Below, piece after piece: positions 8,433-17,903 of a stretch of 40,886 bases of DNA; the first letter of the stretch is position 1, and every line of letters begins with the position of its first letter. A program made the position numbers and the translations under genes. The notes under the pieces are model-generated. The model saw only the letters and a list, made by a program, of their open reading frames with translations. It searched no databases and had not been told where the DNA came from. The DNA lies in the NCBI GenBank assembly GCA_045613545.1, contig JAZLBD010000012.1, forward strand, positions 1 to 40,886, in the 5' to 3' direction. Origin of the DNA: Scatosoma sp045613545 (lineage in GTDB: Bacteria; Bacillota; Clostridia; Christensenellales; Borkfalkiaceae).

Positions 8433-9248
8433 ATGCTCGATTGCACGAAAGCGGCGTTCCGTCAAACGGTACACGACCTACATAAGCTTACCTATATCAT
8501 TGACTTTTGCACGCAAATCCTTTATATAGGGTATTTGTTCTACGCAATCTTTTTCGGCGCAACGCCTATTATAAACGCCGTCTTAGAGGCCGTTTGTATC
8601 GGCTATTTCGTTTTCTTTTTAATCGTGACGAAATGCGGAAAAGACATAGAAGGAAAATCGTTCGTGACGGCTAAAAAACACGGCGCGTTCCTTTTTAAGT
8701 GGACGAAACGCTTGATTCGGCTTTTCACGCTCGGCATCGCCGTGTGGGGACTCTTTAAGGCAAGCGCCTCCCCCACCCCCACGTCCGTGATCATGACCGC
8801 TTTTATGATCGTCAGCTGGGTGTTTAACGTGCTCCTCGATATCGTGTTCCACGTCGTAAAAACGCGGTTTACTTTTATTATGGAGGGACTCGAAGCGGAT
8901 ATAGACGACCTGCTCCGCCCCGCGAAAAACGTGGGGAACTTCTTCAAAAAAATGACGGGGCAAGAGGTAGAACCGCCCAAAGAACTTTCCGAAACGCAAA
9001 TTCGCCTAAAAGCACAAGCCGTGGCATATAACGAAGAGAAAAAGACAGAAAAGAAAAATCGCCTCCAAGCAAGAAAAGCAGAGCGAAAAGCGGAAAAGAA
9101 AAACCGCCTCCAAGAAAAAAAGGCGGAAAAAATCAAAAAGCGGGAAGAAAGGGCGGAACTGAAACGCTCCACCAAAGCGGAAAAAGCGCTTTTGAAAACC
9201 GCGCAAAAGAAAGCAAAGAAAGAAAAACGTGCCAAGAAAGGCGAATGA
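8433..9248 (+). CDS. Membrane protein with long Lys/Glu/Arg-rich C-terminal tail, function unknown
   Basis: I do not recognise a family. The 271-aa protein has about four hydrophobic segments (roughly residues 20-42, 46-66, 92-108 and 115-137). From about residue 185 it becomes an extremely charged alpha-helical or coiled-coil tail of nearly 85 residues, rich in Lys, Glu, Arg and Ala, with a repeated EKKNRLQ unit. The tail is probably cytoplasmic and could bind nucleic acid, ribosomes or the membrane surface; this is inference. A strong ribosome binding site (AGGAGGGG) precedes ATG 8433. It is monocistronic, has its own promoter and terminator, and is divergent from the DUF697 protein, another membrane protein of unknown role. 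Confidence 0.8.
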   Translation: MLDCTKAAFRQTVHDLHKLTYIIDFCTQILYIGYLFYAIFFGATPIINAVLEAVCIGYFVFFLIVTKCGKDIEGKSFVTAKKHGAFLFKWTKRLIRLFTLGIAVWGLFKASASPTPTSVIMTAFMIVSWVFNVLLDIVFHVVKTRFTFIMEGLEADIDDLLRPAKNVGNFFKKMTGQEVEPPKELSETQIRLKAQAVAYNEEKKTEKKNRLQARKAERKAEKKNRLQEKKAEKIKKREERAELKRSTKAEKALLKTAQKKAKKEKRAKKGE

Positions 9249-9271
9249 TTAAAAGAGCCGAATGAAATGAA

Positions 9272-9308
9272 AAAAGGATAACTCCCAGCGAGCTATCCTT
9301 TTGTTTTT
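9272..9308. terminator. Bidirectional terminator between the membrane protein gene and pnp
   Basis: AAAAGGATA (9272-9280) pairs with TATCCTTTT (9294-9302), and the stem continues with CTC/GAG after one mismatch. T-rich runs follow on both strands. It can serve both convergent genes. Confidence 0.85.
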
Positions 9309-9317
9309 CTGAAGCGA

Positions 9318-11417
9318 TTAGTCCATTTTTTCAAGAAGTTTCAAATCAATGCCTTTTTCGCCGATTTTGATGATTTCTACTTTCACTTTATCGCCGATGT
9401 TCAGCACGTCTTCCACTTGGGCTACTCTTTGTTCTGAGAGCTTGGAAATGTGCACCATTCCGTCCTTGCCGGGCGCAAATTCTACGAACGCGCCGACTTT
9501 GGAAAGAATTCTCACGACTACGCCGACGAACATATCGCCCACTTCGGGGTCGTGCGCAATCGATTCCACGATCGCCTTTGCTCTTTGCGCCGCTGCGATA
9601 TCGCCGTAGCAAGCCACGCAAACGGTACCGTCTTCTTCGATGTTGATCTTCGTACCCGTTTGTTCGATGATCTTGTTGATAACCTTACCTTGCTTACCGA
9701 CCACGTCGCCGATCTTTTCGGGATTGATCTTAAAGGAAATAATCTTCGGAGCGTAATCGGACAATTTCTCGTTTACGGCAGGGATACATTCGAGCATCTT
9801 GCCAAGGATATGACGGCGAGCGTCTTGGGCTTGCGCGATTGCGTCAAGCATAATTTCCTTGGAAATACCCTTGATCTTGATATCCATTTGGATTGCCGTA
9901 ATACCCTTTTCCGTTCCAGCCACCTTGAAGTCCATATCGCCGAGGAAGTCTTCCAAGCCTTGGATATCCGTCATAATGACGTATTTGCCCGTTTCGGGAT
10001 CTTTGATAAGACCCATTGCGCAACCTGCGACGGGCGCTTTGATGGGAACGCCTGCGTCCATCAAGGACATCGTCGATCCGCACACGGACGCCATAGACGA
10101 GGAACCGTTCGAGGACATAATGTCCGATACCACGCGGATTGCATACGGGAATTCGTCTGCGGAAGGAATCACCGCTTCCAACGCTCTTTCCGCAAGCGCT
10201 CCGTGACCGATTTCACGTCTGCCGGGGCTACGGAGAGCCTTTGCTTCGCCCGTGCAGTAGCCGGGGAAGTTGTATTGGTGCATATATCTCTTTTCCGTTT
10301 CTTCGTCGAGCCCTTCCATTCTTTGCGCTTCGTCGAGCATACCGAGGGTACAAGTCGTAAGCGCTTGCGTTTGACCTCTCGTGAAGATTGCCGAGCCGTG
10401 AACTCTCGGCAAAATGCCGTGTTCGCACCAAATAGGACGAACTTCTTTCAACGTTCTGCCGTCGGGGCGAACGCCGTCGTCGAAAATCTTCTTGCGGACG
10501 ATGGATTTTACGATGTAGTAAATCGAGTCCTTAACTTCTCTGATTTGATCGGGATAGATTTCCGCAAAGTGCGCGATAATTTCTTCTTCCGCTTTCGCTT
10601 GATTGGTTTGTCTTTCTTGTCTGTCGAACGTATCGAGCGCTTTATAGAGCAAGTCGTAGCCGTATGCCTTTACTTCCGCGTCGAGTTCTTCGGGAATGTG
10701 GTAAAGTTCCATTTCCATCTTGGGCTTACCCACTTCCTTTGCCACCTCTTCGATAAACGCGCAAACCTTTTTGATTTCTTCGTGACCGTACATAATAGCG
10801 CCGACCATTTCTTCGTCGGTCACTTCCTTAGCGCCCGCTTCGATCATAAGAATAGCGTCTTTCGTGCCGGCAAGGGAAAGGTGAATGGTGCTCTTTTCCT
10901 TTTGCGCGACGGTGGGGTTGATCACGTATTCTCCGTCCACTCTGCCGACGGTGACCGAACCGGTAGGACCAGCCCAAGGAATGTCGGAGATGGAAAGCGC
11001 AACAGACGAACCGATCATAGCGATAGGCTCGGGCGCGATATCGGGATCAACGGAAAGCGCCGTTGCAACGACGACCACGTCGTTGAAAATTCCCTTCGGG
11101 AACAAGGGGCGAATGGGGCGGTCGATCAAGCGGGATACGAGAATTGCTTTATCGGACGCTCTGCCCTCTCTCTTTTTGAAACCGCCGGGGATTTTACCTA
11201 CGGCGAACATTTTTTCTTCGTAATCGACGGACAAGGGGAAGAAATCCATTCCCTCTCTCGCTTTTTCCGCCATACAAACGGTCACGTTTACGACCGTATC
11301 TCCACAACGTACCAAACAAGCGCCGTTGGCTTGTTCTGCGTACTTACCGATTTCCACGACGAGCTCTCTGCCCGCGTAATCGGTTTTGAATACTCTACTT
11401 TTTTCAAGTTCTGGCAT
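9318..11417 (-). CDS. pnp: Polyribonucleotide nucleotidyltransferase (PNPase)
   Basis: PNPase degrades RNA from the 3' end by phosphorolysis and can add tails in reverse. The protein is 699 aa, the usual length. Domains in order are the first RNase PH-like core, the all-helical linker domain, the second RNase PH core (about 320-545), a KH domain (about 550-610, with IGKQGKVI-like VVGKQGKVINKI) and a C-terminal S1 domain (about 620-695, GMVHISKLSEQRV). ATG 11417 was chosen because the protein starts exactly as the family does there and GGAGA lies upstream; the open frame above it crosses the rpsO terminator region. It follows rpsO, the widely conserved rpsO-pnp order. I see no strong promoter of its own between 11418 and 11520, so readthrough from rpsO is likely. 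Confidence 0.96.
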   Translation of the reverse strand: MPELEKSRVFKTDYAGRELVVEIGKYAEQANGACLVRCGDTVVNVTVCMAEKAREGMDFFPLSVDYEEKMFAVGKIPGGFKKREGRASDKAILVSRLIDRPIRPLFPKGIFNDVVVVATALSVDPDIAPEPIAMIGSSVALSISDIPWAGPTGSVTVGRVDGEYVINPTVAQKEKSTIHLSLAGTKDAILMIEAGAKEVTDEEMVGAIMYGHEEIKKVCAFIEEVAKEVGKPKMEMELYHIPEELDAEVKAYGYDLLYKALDTFDRQERQTNQAKAEEEIIAHFAEIYPDQIREVKDSIYYIVKSIVRKKIFDDGVRPDGRTLKEVRPIWCEHGILPRVHGSAIFTRGQTQALTTCTLGMLDEAQRMEGLDEETEKRYMHQYNFPGYCTGEAKALRSPGRREIGHGALAERALEAVIPSADEFPYAIRVVSDIMSSNGSSSMASVCGSTMSLMDAGVPIKAPVAGCAMGLIKDPETGKYVIMTDIQGLEDFLGDMDFKVAGTEKGITAIQMDIKIKGISKEIMLDAIAQAQDARRHILGKMLECIPAVNEKLSDYAPKIISFKINPEKIGDVVGKQGKVINKIIEQTGTKINIEEDGTVCVACYGDIAAAQRAKAIVESIAHDPEVGDMFVGVVVRILSKVGAFVEFAPGKDGMVHISKLSEQRVAQVEDVLNIGDKVKVEIIKIGEKGIDLKLLEKMD

Positions 11418-11522
11418 AATAGTTTTTCTCCTTCTTTTTCGTTCTTGTTTTGTTCTTGTTTCTTTTTGCTCCCACAAAAAGAGTGATGCCCAAAGGGAGG
11501 TCACGCCCTCTCTTTCGACAAA

Positions 11523-11549
11523 AAAGGGTGGATTAAAAAACCACCCTTT
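11523..11549 (-). terminator. Intercistronic terminator between rpsO and pnp
   Basis: On the minus strand, arms 11541-11549 and 11523-11531 form a 9-bp GC-containing stem (AAAGGGTGG) followed by TTTTTT before the pnp leader. It would leave most transcripts carrying rpsO only, with partial readthrough into pnp. Confidence 0.75.
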
Positions 11550-11558
11550 ACTGCGTGC

Positions 11559-11813
11559 TTATTTTCTCAAGCCCAAAGTTTCGATGATCGCTCTGTATCT
11601 TGCGATATCCTTTTCTTTGAGATAGTCGAGAAGACCACGACGACGACCAACCATTTTCAAAAGCCCGCGACGGGAATGGTTGTCTTGCTTATGCACTTTC
11701 AAATGCTCGTTGAGGTGGTTGATTCTTTCCGTCAACAAAGCGATTTGAACTTCGGGCGAACCAGTGTCGCCTTCGTGCATTGCGTGTTTTGCGATGATGT
11801 CTTTCTTTTCCAT
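11559..11813 (-). CDS. rpsO: 30S ribosomal protein S15
   Basis: S15 binds 16S rRNA in the central domain and is a primary assembly protein. At 84 aa it is a few residues shorter than the common 88-89 aa form, the difference lying at the N terminus. The hallmark EGDTGSPEVQIALLTERI and DNHSRRGLLKMVGRRRGLL stretches are present. AGGAGG lies about 10 nt before ATG 11813. It has its own promoter with a palindromic spacer and a 75-nt leader, where autoregulation by S15 would act if it occurs here. Confidence 0.97.
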   Translation of the reverse strand: MEKKDIIAKHAMHEGDTGSPEVQIALLTERINHLNEHLKVHKQDNHSRRGLLKMVGRRRGLLDYLKEKDIARYRAIIETLGLRK

Positions 11814-11896
11814 TTCTTTTTATCCTCCTATGGAATTACTTGCGAATCGCCGAGAAAAAAGTGGAGAATCTCTAAACCCAGCAAATCGTTGTCTCT

Positions 11897-11925
11897 ATTT
11901 TAACACATTCTTTTAAGAATGTAAA
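11897..11925 (-). promoter_or_regulatory. rpsO promoter with a palindrome in the spacer
   Basis: TTTACA (11920-11925) and TAAAAT (11897-11902) on the minus strand are 17 bp apart. A near-complete 18-bp palindrome, ACATTCTT (11905-11912) with AAGAATGT (11915-11922), fills the spacer and touches the -35 box. Confidence 0.65.
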
Positions 11926-11952
11926 ACAATTTTACTCTGTTTTTGGCATTTT

Positions 11953-13332
11953 TTAGTCGTTTGACAGGAAAAATTCGTTTCTTTTTTCAATAATACTTTC
12001 TACGTTTTGGATATAGGTCGGCAAATCTTTCTGCGTTCCAAACCGTTCGATCTTATTTTTCGCCGTATAAACCCGCTTGGAAACGGCGTTCGCGCCCACC
12101 GCCAAATTGTCGGCGATCTCTTCCATAATATCCACGTTATACACACACGCTTTGCCTGGTTTCGTCCACCCGACGTTCTCGTTGTTGCCCGCTTGGTATT
12201 TTTGGCGGTACATATAATAGGGCAAGTACCCACTTTCACGCAAAATCGCGCGAGAGGAGGCTACCATGTCCGAAAGAGCGGAATTTTTAATATACGAACA
12301 CTCCTCTTTGAGTTTCGCGCCCGATTTCAAGCTTAAACAATGGACGGTTATATTTTCCGCGCCCGTTTCCACCGCCTTTCGTACGCTTTGGACAAACTCC
12401 TTTTCCCCCTCGCCTTCCAGCCCTGCGATCAAGTCTACGTTTACGTCGAAACGGTATTTTTCCGCCATTGCAAAAGCCTCGTAAATTTGTTTGACCGTAT
12501 GCTTTCTGCCGATTTTCTGCAACGTTTCGTCGTGGAAGGATTGCGGATTGATACAAATTCTCGTCGCACCGTAGTCCTTGAGTAGCGCCAACTTCTCTTC
12601 GGTAAAGGTGTCGGGACGGCCTGCCTCCACGGTGTATTCGCATTTCCCGTCGTAAATTTCCGCAAGCGGTTTAAGAACCTTTTCAAGTTCTTCTTTGGAA
12701 AGAGCGAATGGAGTCCCACCGCCGATATATACGCTTCGAAGCTTGCCTACGAGCGGTTTAGAAGAGACGATTTCCCTTGTCAAAGCGTCTATGTACGCAG
12801 GCAAAAACGCGCGGGTTTTTTCGATCGGCGCGCTAATAAACGAACAGTAGGCGCACTTCGTCGGACAAAAAGGAATGGATACGAAGAAATCGGTGTTTTT
12901 GTCTTTTCGCTCGTAAATCCCCTTTTGCGTTTGCAAAATTTCCTTTACGAGCCGTACGTTTTCTTCTTGCACGTGCATTTTTTGAAAGAGGGGAACGAAA
13001 TCTCTGCCAGCTTCTATCTCGCCGTAGGCGAGTTTGATGGGGCGAATCCCCGTAAGCGCGCCCCAGGGCATACTTTCGCCGTAGGTTTTGGACAGAATTT
13101 CATACAAAGCGAGCTTGGCAAATCTGCGTTCTAAACGCTTAAACTCGATCTCGTCCGACCAATCCTGGCTCTCTTGAAAGGAATATTCTTCCCCGTCCAC
13201 CACAAACTCGTTCAAAAAACGGTTTTCGTCGGAGGAAAAAGTGTGGACAATTCGACTGGGACGGCGTTCAAATAGGCGCGCCACGTCCAAAAGTTCGTTT
13301 TCCAAAAATGCGCAATTCGTGATAAGTTCCAT
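11953..13332 (-). CDS. hemZ: HemZ-type radical SAM protein (coproporphyrinogen dehydrogenase family)
   Basis: This oxygen-independent coproporphyrinogen-III oxidase-like radical SAM enzyme has 459 aa. The iron-sulfur motif CPTKCAYC is at residues 156-163 (Cys 156, 160, 163). The SAM-binding GGGTP stretch follows, then the HemN-type C-terminal region. The first 150 residues include GALTGIRPIKLAY, typical of the HemZ subgroup and absent from HemN/HemW. The subgroup's true reaction is not settled, and no other haem-synthesis gene is in the window. ATG 13332 has only a weak ribosome binding site and lies 15 bp after the relA stop, so translational coupling is likely. Confidence 0.85.
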   Translation of the reverse strand: MELITNCAFLENELLDVARLFERRPSRIVHTFSSDENRFLNEFVVDGEEYSFQESQDWSDEIEFKRLERRFAKLALYEILSKTYGESMPWGALTGIRPIKLAYGEIEAGRDFVPLFQKMHVQEENVRLVKEILQTQKGIYERKDKNTDFFVSIPFCPTKCAYCSFISAPIEKTRAFLPAYIDALTREIVSSKPLVGKLRSVYIGGGTPFALSKEELEKVLKPLAEIYDGKCEYTVEAGRPDTFTEEKLALLKDYGATRICINPQSFHDETLQKIGRKHTVKQIYEAFAMAEKYRFDVNVDLIAGLEGEGEKEFVQSVRKAVETGAENITVHCLSLKSGAKLKEECSYIKNSALSDMVASSRAILRESGYLPYYMYRQKYQAGNNENVGWTKPGKACVYNVDIMEEIADNLAVGANAVSKRVYTAKNKIERFGTQKDLPTYIQNVESIIEKRNEFFLSND

Positions 13333-13347
13333 AATTTTGACTCTTTT

Positions 13348-15492
13348 TTAAGAAAGGGAGGTGACGCGGTGGACGTCGTAGATACGTTTGTCCGCGCACA
13401 ATTTTTTAATGAGCATATCCACTTCCGAAACGTCGGTAAGGCTGATGGACGCCTCTAAAATCGCGTCGTGGTTTTTGTCGATTCTACCGTTGATCGCGGT
13501 AATAGAAAGCTTCATATCCGACACGACGAACGACAAAACGGAAAGCGCCGCGCCTTGATCGACCGCGCGAATCATAATATTTGCGTTGTAGCGTTGCTTT
13601 GCGCCCGTTTCCCGTTGCCACTCAGCAGGGAGCAATCTTGCAACCTCGATTCCACGGATATTCGAACAGTCCTTGCGATGAATAACCACACCGCGCCCAC
13701 GGGAGGTAAAGCCGATGATTTCGTCGCCGGGGACGGGAGAACAACATCCTGCAAAACAGACGAGAAGCCCCGCTTGTCCGTTGACGAGCACCCCACCAGG
13801 ATTGTGACCATTCCCGTTTCCGCCGTGTATCTCCAACGGCTTGGGAACTTCCCGTTTATAATAATCAATCAGTTTGAACAGTACTTGTCCGACACTGATA
13901 GATCCGTAGCCGATCGACGCGAACATTTCTTCGCGTGTTGAGAAAGAAAACCGATCGGAAATACGCTTAAAACTTTCGTCCGTCAAGATGGTGGAGAGGG
14001 AATACCCTTTCTTTTTCGCCTCGTCTTCCAGTTTCAATTGACCGATGCGAATGTTATCCTCTTTAAGTTCGTTTTTATAGAAGTTTTTAATTTTCGCTTT
14101 CGCGCTCGACGACTTGATAAATTTCAACCAGTCGCGCGAAGGCCCTTTCGAGTTGGGCGAGGTGATAATTTCCACCACGTCCCCCACGCTGAGTTCCGAA
14201 TTGAGGGGTACAATTTTAGAGTTCACCCTTGCCCCTACGCACCTGTTTCCCACCTCCGAGTGAATTGCGTAAGCAAAATCGACGGGAGTAGCGCCAGGAG
14301 GCAACGAAATGACTTTCCCAAGCGGAGTAAAGACGAGAAGTTCGTCGCTGTAAAGCTCCGTTTTTAAGGCGTCCAAGAACTCTCTCGAATCTTTGAGAGT
14401 ACCCTGCCATTCCATCACTTCTCTAAGCCACGCGAGTTTGTTTTCAAAATTCCCGTTTTCACCCGACAAACCCTCTTTGTATTTCCAATGCGCCGCGATA
14501 CCGAATTCTGCGATGCGGTGCATTTCTTCCGTACGGATTTGGATTTCAAATGGTTGCCCGTATTCCGTCATAACCGTCGTATGAAGGGATTGATATTTGT
14601 TGGGTTTTGGATTGGCGATATAGTCTTTAATCCGACCGGGCAAAGGTTTCCATTTTTCGTGAATTTCGCCGAGGACGGTATAACATTCTTTCACGTCGCC
14701 GACTATGACCCGTACCGCCGTTAAATCGTAAATTTGATCGAGGGATTTTCCCTTGTTTTTCATTTTTTTATAGATAGAGAAGAAGTGTTTCGGACGACCG
14801 AAAACTTCCCCCTTGATTCCGTCTTTTCCCATTAAACGGTAGATTTGTTCTACAATATCCGCCACGAAATTACGGCGCTCGGAGAGTTTTTCCTTGATAT
14901 GCACGAGCAAATATTCGTACGCTTCGGGGTCGATATATTTCAAGCATAAGTCCTCAAGTTCGCATTTCACTTGCGAAATACCCAGTCGTCCTGCGAGCGG
15001 AGTGAAAATATCCAACGTTTCTCGCGCCATTTTTTGTTGGCGTTCTTGCGAGAGGAAGTTGAGGGAACGCATGTTGTGTAGACGGTCGGCAAGCTTGATA
15101 ATGATGACGCGGATATCCTTTGCCATCGCCACGAAAATTTTACGGAAGTTCTCCGCGTCCTCTTGCTCTTCCGAGCTAAACACGATCTTGTCGAGTTTCG
15201 TGACACCGCTTACGAGCTCCAAAACCTCTTCACCGAAATCGTTACGGATATCCTCCTCCGTCACGTCCGTGTCCTCGATCGTGTCGTGCAAAAGGGCGGC
15301 GGTCACCGTCGAGGCGTCCATACCCATATCCATCAAAATATTCGCCACTTCGCAAGGGTGGATAAAGTAGGGCTCTCCCGACGCGCGTCTTTGGCTCGCG
15401 TGCGCGCGCTCTGCATACCGATACGCGCGTTGGATCATCTCTTTATCCACGCCTACGTATAGCTGTTCAATTTTTCCCCAAGTTCCATTCAT
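13348..15492 (-). CDS. relA: Bifunctional (p)ppGpp synthetase/hydrolase (RelA/SpoT, Rel)
   Basis: It makes and destroys the stringent-response alarmones ppGpp and pppGpp. The protein is 714 aa, normal for long Rel enzymes. The hydrolase domain keeps its metal-binding His-Asp pair in HDTIEDT (residues 69-75), so hydrolysis should be intact. The synthetase domain has GRPKHFFSIYKKM and KPNKYQSLHTTV. A TGS domain (about 380-440), the helical/zinc-finger-like region with CCSPVPGDEI, and a C-terminal ACT domain follow. ATG 15492 is preceded by GAGGTAAGG and lies 12 bp after the recJ stop. With both catalytic domains intact and only one Rel visible, it is likely the main alarmone enzyme. Confidence 0.96.
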   Translation of the reverse strand: MNGTWGKIEQLYVGVDKEMIQRAYRYAERAHASQRRASGEPYFIHPCEVANILMDMGMDASTVTAALLHDTIEDTDVTEEDIRNDFGEEVLELVSGVTKLDKIVFSSEEQEDAENFRKIFVAMAKDIRVIIIKLADRLHNMRSLNFLSQERQQKMARETLDIFTPLAGRLGISQVKCELEDLCLKYIDPEAYEYLLVHIKEKLSERRNFVADIVEQIYRLMGKDGIKGEVFGRPKHFFSIYKKMKNKGKSLDQIYDLTAVRVIVGDVKECYTVLGEIHEKWKPLPGRIKDYIANPKPNKYQSLHTTVMTEYGQPFEIQIRTEEMHRIAEFGIAAHWKYKEGLSGENGNFENKLAWLREVMEWQGTLKDSREFLDALKTELYSDELLVFTPLGKVISLPPGATPVDFAYAIHSEVGNRCVGARVNSKIVPLNSELSVGDVVEIITSPNSKGPSRDWLKFIKSSSAKAKIKNFYKNELKEDNIRIGQLKLEDEAKKKGYSLSTILTDESFKRISDRFSFSTREEMFASIGYGSISVGQVLFKLIDYYKREVPKPLEIHGGNGNGHNPGGVLVNGQAGLLVCFAGCCSPVPGDEIIGFTSRGRGVVIHRKDCSNIRGIEVARLLPAEWQRETGAKQRYNANIMIRAVDQGAALSVLSFVVSDMKLSITAINGRIDKNHDAILEASISLTDVSEVDMLIKKLCADKRIYDVHRVTSLS

Positions 15493-15504
15493 AACCTTAC
15501 CTCG

Positions 15505-17835
15505 TTATAGCAACGTACCCTCTTGCAAGGCGCAGACGTTTCGATAGAGCGCCGAATCCCGTAAATCGGCGCGCACGCCACGGTATACGGTGACTCCGCC
15601 GTTTTCTACGGCAATCAATCCCAGCTGTTCGAATACGTATAACGCAAAAATAAATTGTTTCACGTCAAACCCAAGCCCGTCGCAGTCCTCTGCAATTTCC
15701 AAGATCGTTCTTCCCGAAAGGGAGAGCGCTTGCCTACGAAGGGCGGCGAAGATGGAAAGCAAGAACTCCCGATCGTTGTTCAACGACAAAAATTCCTTGT
15801 ATCCGCAAATATCGCGATTGTACCAAACTTTCTTCCCCGACAAAAACGAATGGGTAAAATCGCTCGGCGTGTCCAAGAACACGAAATCTCGATACCCTTG
15901 CAAGTCCGCGTCGTACGTCGGCGCGATCACGATGTTATTTGACAAATTCCGAGAAGAGGGCTGGAATAAATCACAGCCGTAAGCAGGTAAATCGTAATTT
16001 TTGAGCGTTTCTTGACTAGACGCGATCATACAAAGCCCGTAGTTGCAACGACGTCCGCTTTCCGCAATTTTTTGTAAAATTTCCTCCGTCGTCAAAGGAG
16101 TGGCATTCGCCGAAAATCTACTTTCTCTTTTCAAACGTTTGATCCCGTTGACGAAGCAGTCCGTCGCCCTATCTCCCGTTCTGCCGTCGTAGACGATATC
16201 GCGGACGAATCCTTTGATATATTCGCGACCCTTGAAATTCGAAACGTTGATCTCAAATACGAATTGCTTTTTCACGTCGCTCTCGATAATACGAAGATAC
16301 CGAAGCCCCGAAAAATACATTAAGTCAATATATTCACTGCGCACGGAGAGGTGCGGAGAATTAAATTTGATGGGTTTTACTTGGCACTTTTCCGCCGTCA
16401 ATGAAAAGAGCGGACGTTTATGTCCTACGCCGTACGGTTCCATTTGCGAAAGCTCGTGGGCGAATTTCTCGTCGAATTGTTCGCAGATTTCTTCGCATAT
16501 AAACACCCGCTGTTGGAAATCCTCTTGCGTATATTTTTCACCGATTTCACGGTCTAACGCCTCTTCTAAACGATCGAATTCCTCGACGCGAATATTTACT
16601 CCCGCCGCTTGCGCGTGCCCGCCGAATTCTTCGATGTGCCCAGAGCAACTTTTCAAGCATTGGAAAATATTGATACTGTCGATACTTCTCGCGCTACCTT
16701 TAAGCATGTCCCCGTTGCGGACGAACAGTAGTGTCGGACGGTTGTATTCTTCGGCGATTTTCGCCGCAACGATGCCGACGAACCCCGAATTCCACTTCTC
16801 GTCCGAAAGCATGATCACGTTGCCGTACGCGCCCTTTTTGCGCAGTTTTTCCTTTGCGGAAAGGTATAACTCGTCGCAACACTTTTGCCGTTCGATGTTA
16901 TAGGCGCAAAGCTTGGTGGCAAGATCGTAGATTCTTTTTTCGTCGCGCGAGACGAACAGTTCGTACGCCGAGCGCGCGTCCCCCATTCGCCCAGCCGCAT
17001 TGATGCGCGGAGCGACGGAAAATGCGAGCGTTTGCGCGGTAATTTCATCGTGCGTTTTTCCGATTAACGCGGAAAAACAAGACCGAGGCGATTCGTTAAA
17101 CAGTTTCAAACCCTCCGTCACGATATCGCGGTTTTCGCCGAGCAACGGCACGCTATCCGCCACCGTCGCAAGCGCCGCAAAATCGAGCAGTTTATACGCT
17201 TTTTCCCCAATCAGCGCGCACGCGAGCTTGAACGCGACCCCCGCTCCGCACAAATTGTCGTAGGGGTAATCGTCGTCGAGTTTTGGATTGATAATCGTGC
17301 AATCGGGCAAGACTTCGGGAAGTTCGTGGTGGTCGGTAATCAAGACGTCTGCGCCGAGTTCGTAGATATACTGCGCCTCTTTCGCGCAAGAAATCCCACA
17401 GTCTACCGTAATAAAAAGTTCGGGCTGACATTCCTCAAAAATGCGGTCGATACACTCGATCGAAAGCCCGTACCCGTCCGCCCGTTCGGGGACGTAGATA
17501 CGGGGGGTTACGCCGAATTCTTCCAGCGCGTGGTATAAAATGGCGAGGGCGGAAACGCCGTCCGCGTCGTAGTCGCCAAACACCACAACGCATCTGCCAT
17601 CACGCTTGGCGTCCTCGATCATTCGTACCCCCTCTCGCATACCGCGCATCAAAAAGGGAGAGAGAAAATTCGCTTTCGAAGGATGCATAAAATAGCGGAT
17701 TTTCTCCGGCGTATCCATTCCGCGCGCATACAAAATCCGCACAATGTGTTCGGTCAGTCCCGTCACTTGCGCAAGGGTAGAAATCGTATTCAGTTGTTCT
17801 TGCGTAAACGAGTATTCGGGAACGATCCGTTTCAT
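15505..17835 (-). CDS. recJ: Single-stranded-DNA-specific exonuclease RecJ
   Basis: RecJ digests single-stranded DNA 5' to 3' in recombination and base-excision repair. The 776-aa protein has the DHH-family metal motifs: FGDYDADG (about 86-93), TVDCG (about 143-147) and the DHH triad (168-170). A GGHAQAAG DHHA1 motif and an OB-fold-like region follow, then a long C-terminal extension of roughly 200 aa like that of Firmicute RecJ. ATG 17835 follows AGGTG. A terminator of the secDF unit lies immediately upstream, and I see no clear promoter in the 20 nt left, so expression may rely on readthrough or on a promoter inside secF. In Bacillus apt sits between recJ and relA; here it is missing. Confidence 0.95.
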   Translation of the reverse strand: MKRIVPEYSFTQEQLNTISTLAQVTGLTEHIVRILYARGMDTPEKIRYFMHPSKANFLSPFLMRGMREGVRMIEDAKRDGRCVVVFGDYDADGVSALAILYHALEEFGVTPRIYVPERADGYGLSIECIDRIFEECQPELFITVDCGISCAKEAQYIYELGADVLITDHHELPEVLPDCTIINPKLDDDYPYDNLCGAGVAFKLACALIGEKAYKLLDFAALATVADSVPLLGENRDIVTEGLKLFNESPRSCFSALIGKTHDEITAQTLAFSVAPRINAAGRMGDARSAYELFVSRDEKRIYDLATKLCAYNIERQKCCDELYLSAKEKLRKKGAYGNVIMLSDEKWNSGFVGIVAAKIAEEYNRPTLLFVRNGDMLKGSARSIDSINIFQCLKSCSGHIEEFGGHAQAAGVNIRVEEFDRLEEALDREIGEKYTQEDFQQRVFICEEICEQFDEKFAHELSQMEPYGVGHKRPLFSLTAEKCQVKPIKFNSPHLSVRSEYIDLMYFSGLRYLRIIESDVKKQFVFEINVSNFKGREYIKGFVRDIVYDGRTGDRATDCFVNGIKRLKRESRFSANATPLTTEEILQKIAESGRRCNYGLCMIASSQETLKNYDLPAYGCDLFQPSSRNLSNNIVIAPTYDADLQGYRDFVFLDTPSDFTHSFLSGKKVWYNRDICGYKEFLSLNNDREFLLSIFAALRRQALSLSGRTILEIAEDCDGLGFDVKQFIFALYVFEQLGLIAVENGGVTVYRGVRADLRDSALYRNVCALQEGTLL

Positions 17836-17844
17836 AACACACCT

Positions 17845-17882
17845 AAAAAATGCAAACGGGCGGAGCTATTTCTTTCCGCCCG
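17845..17882 (-). terminator. Terminator after secF
   Basis: On the minus strand CGGGCGGA (17875-17882) and TCCGCCCG (17857-17864) form an 8-bp GC-rich stem with a 10-nt loop, followed by TTTGCATTTTTT. It separates secD-secF from recJ-relA-hemZ. Confidence 0.8.
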
Positions 17883-17903
17883 AATAATTTTGCTTTTTGC
17901 CGA

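Noticed and set aside
9450..11486. 678-codon plus-strand frame opposite pnp
   Set aside because: The reverse strand matches PNPase along its whole length. The antisense frame is a by-product of codon bias, with His/Arg/Phe-rich nonsense sequence and no ribosome binding site.
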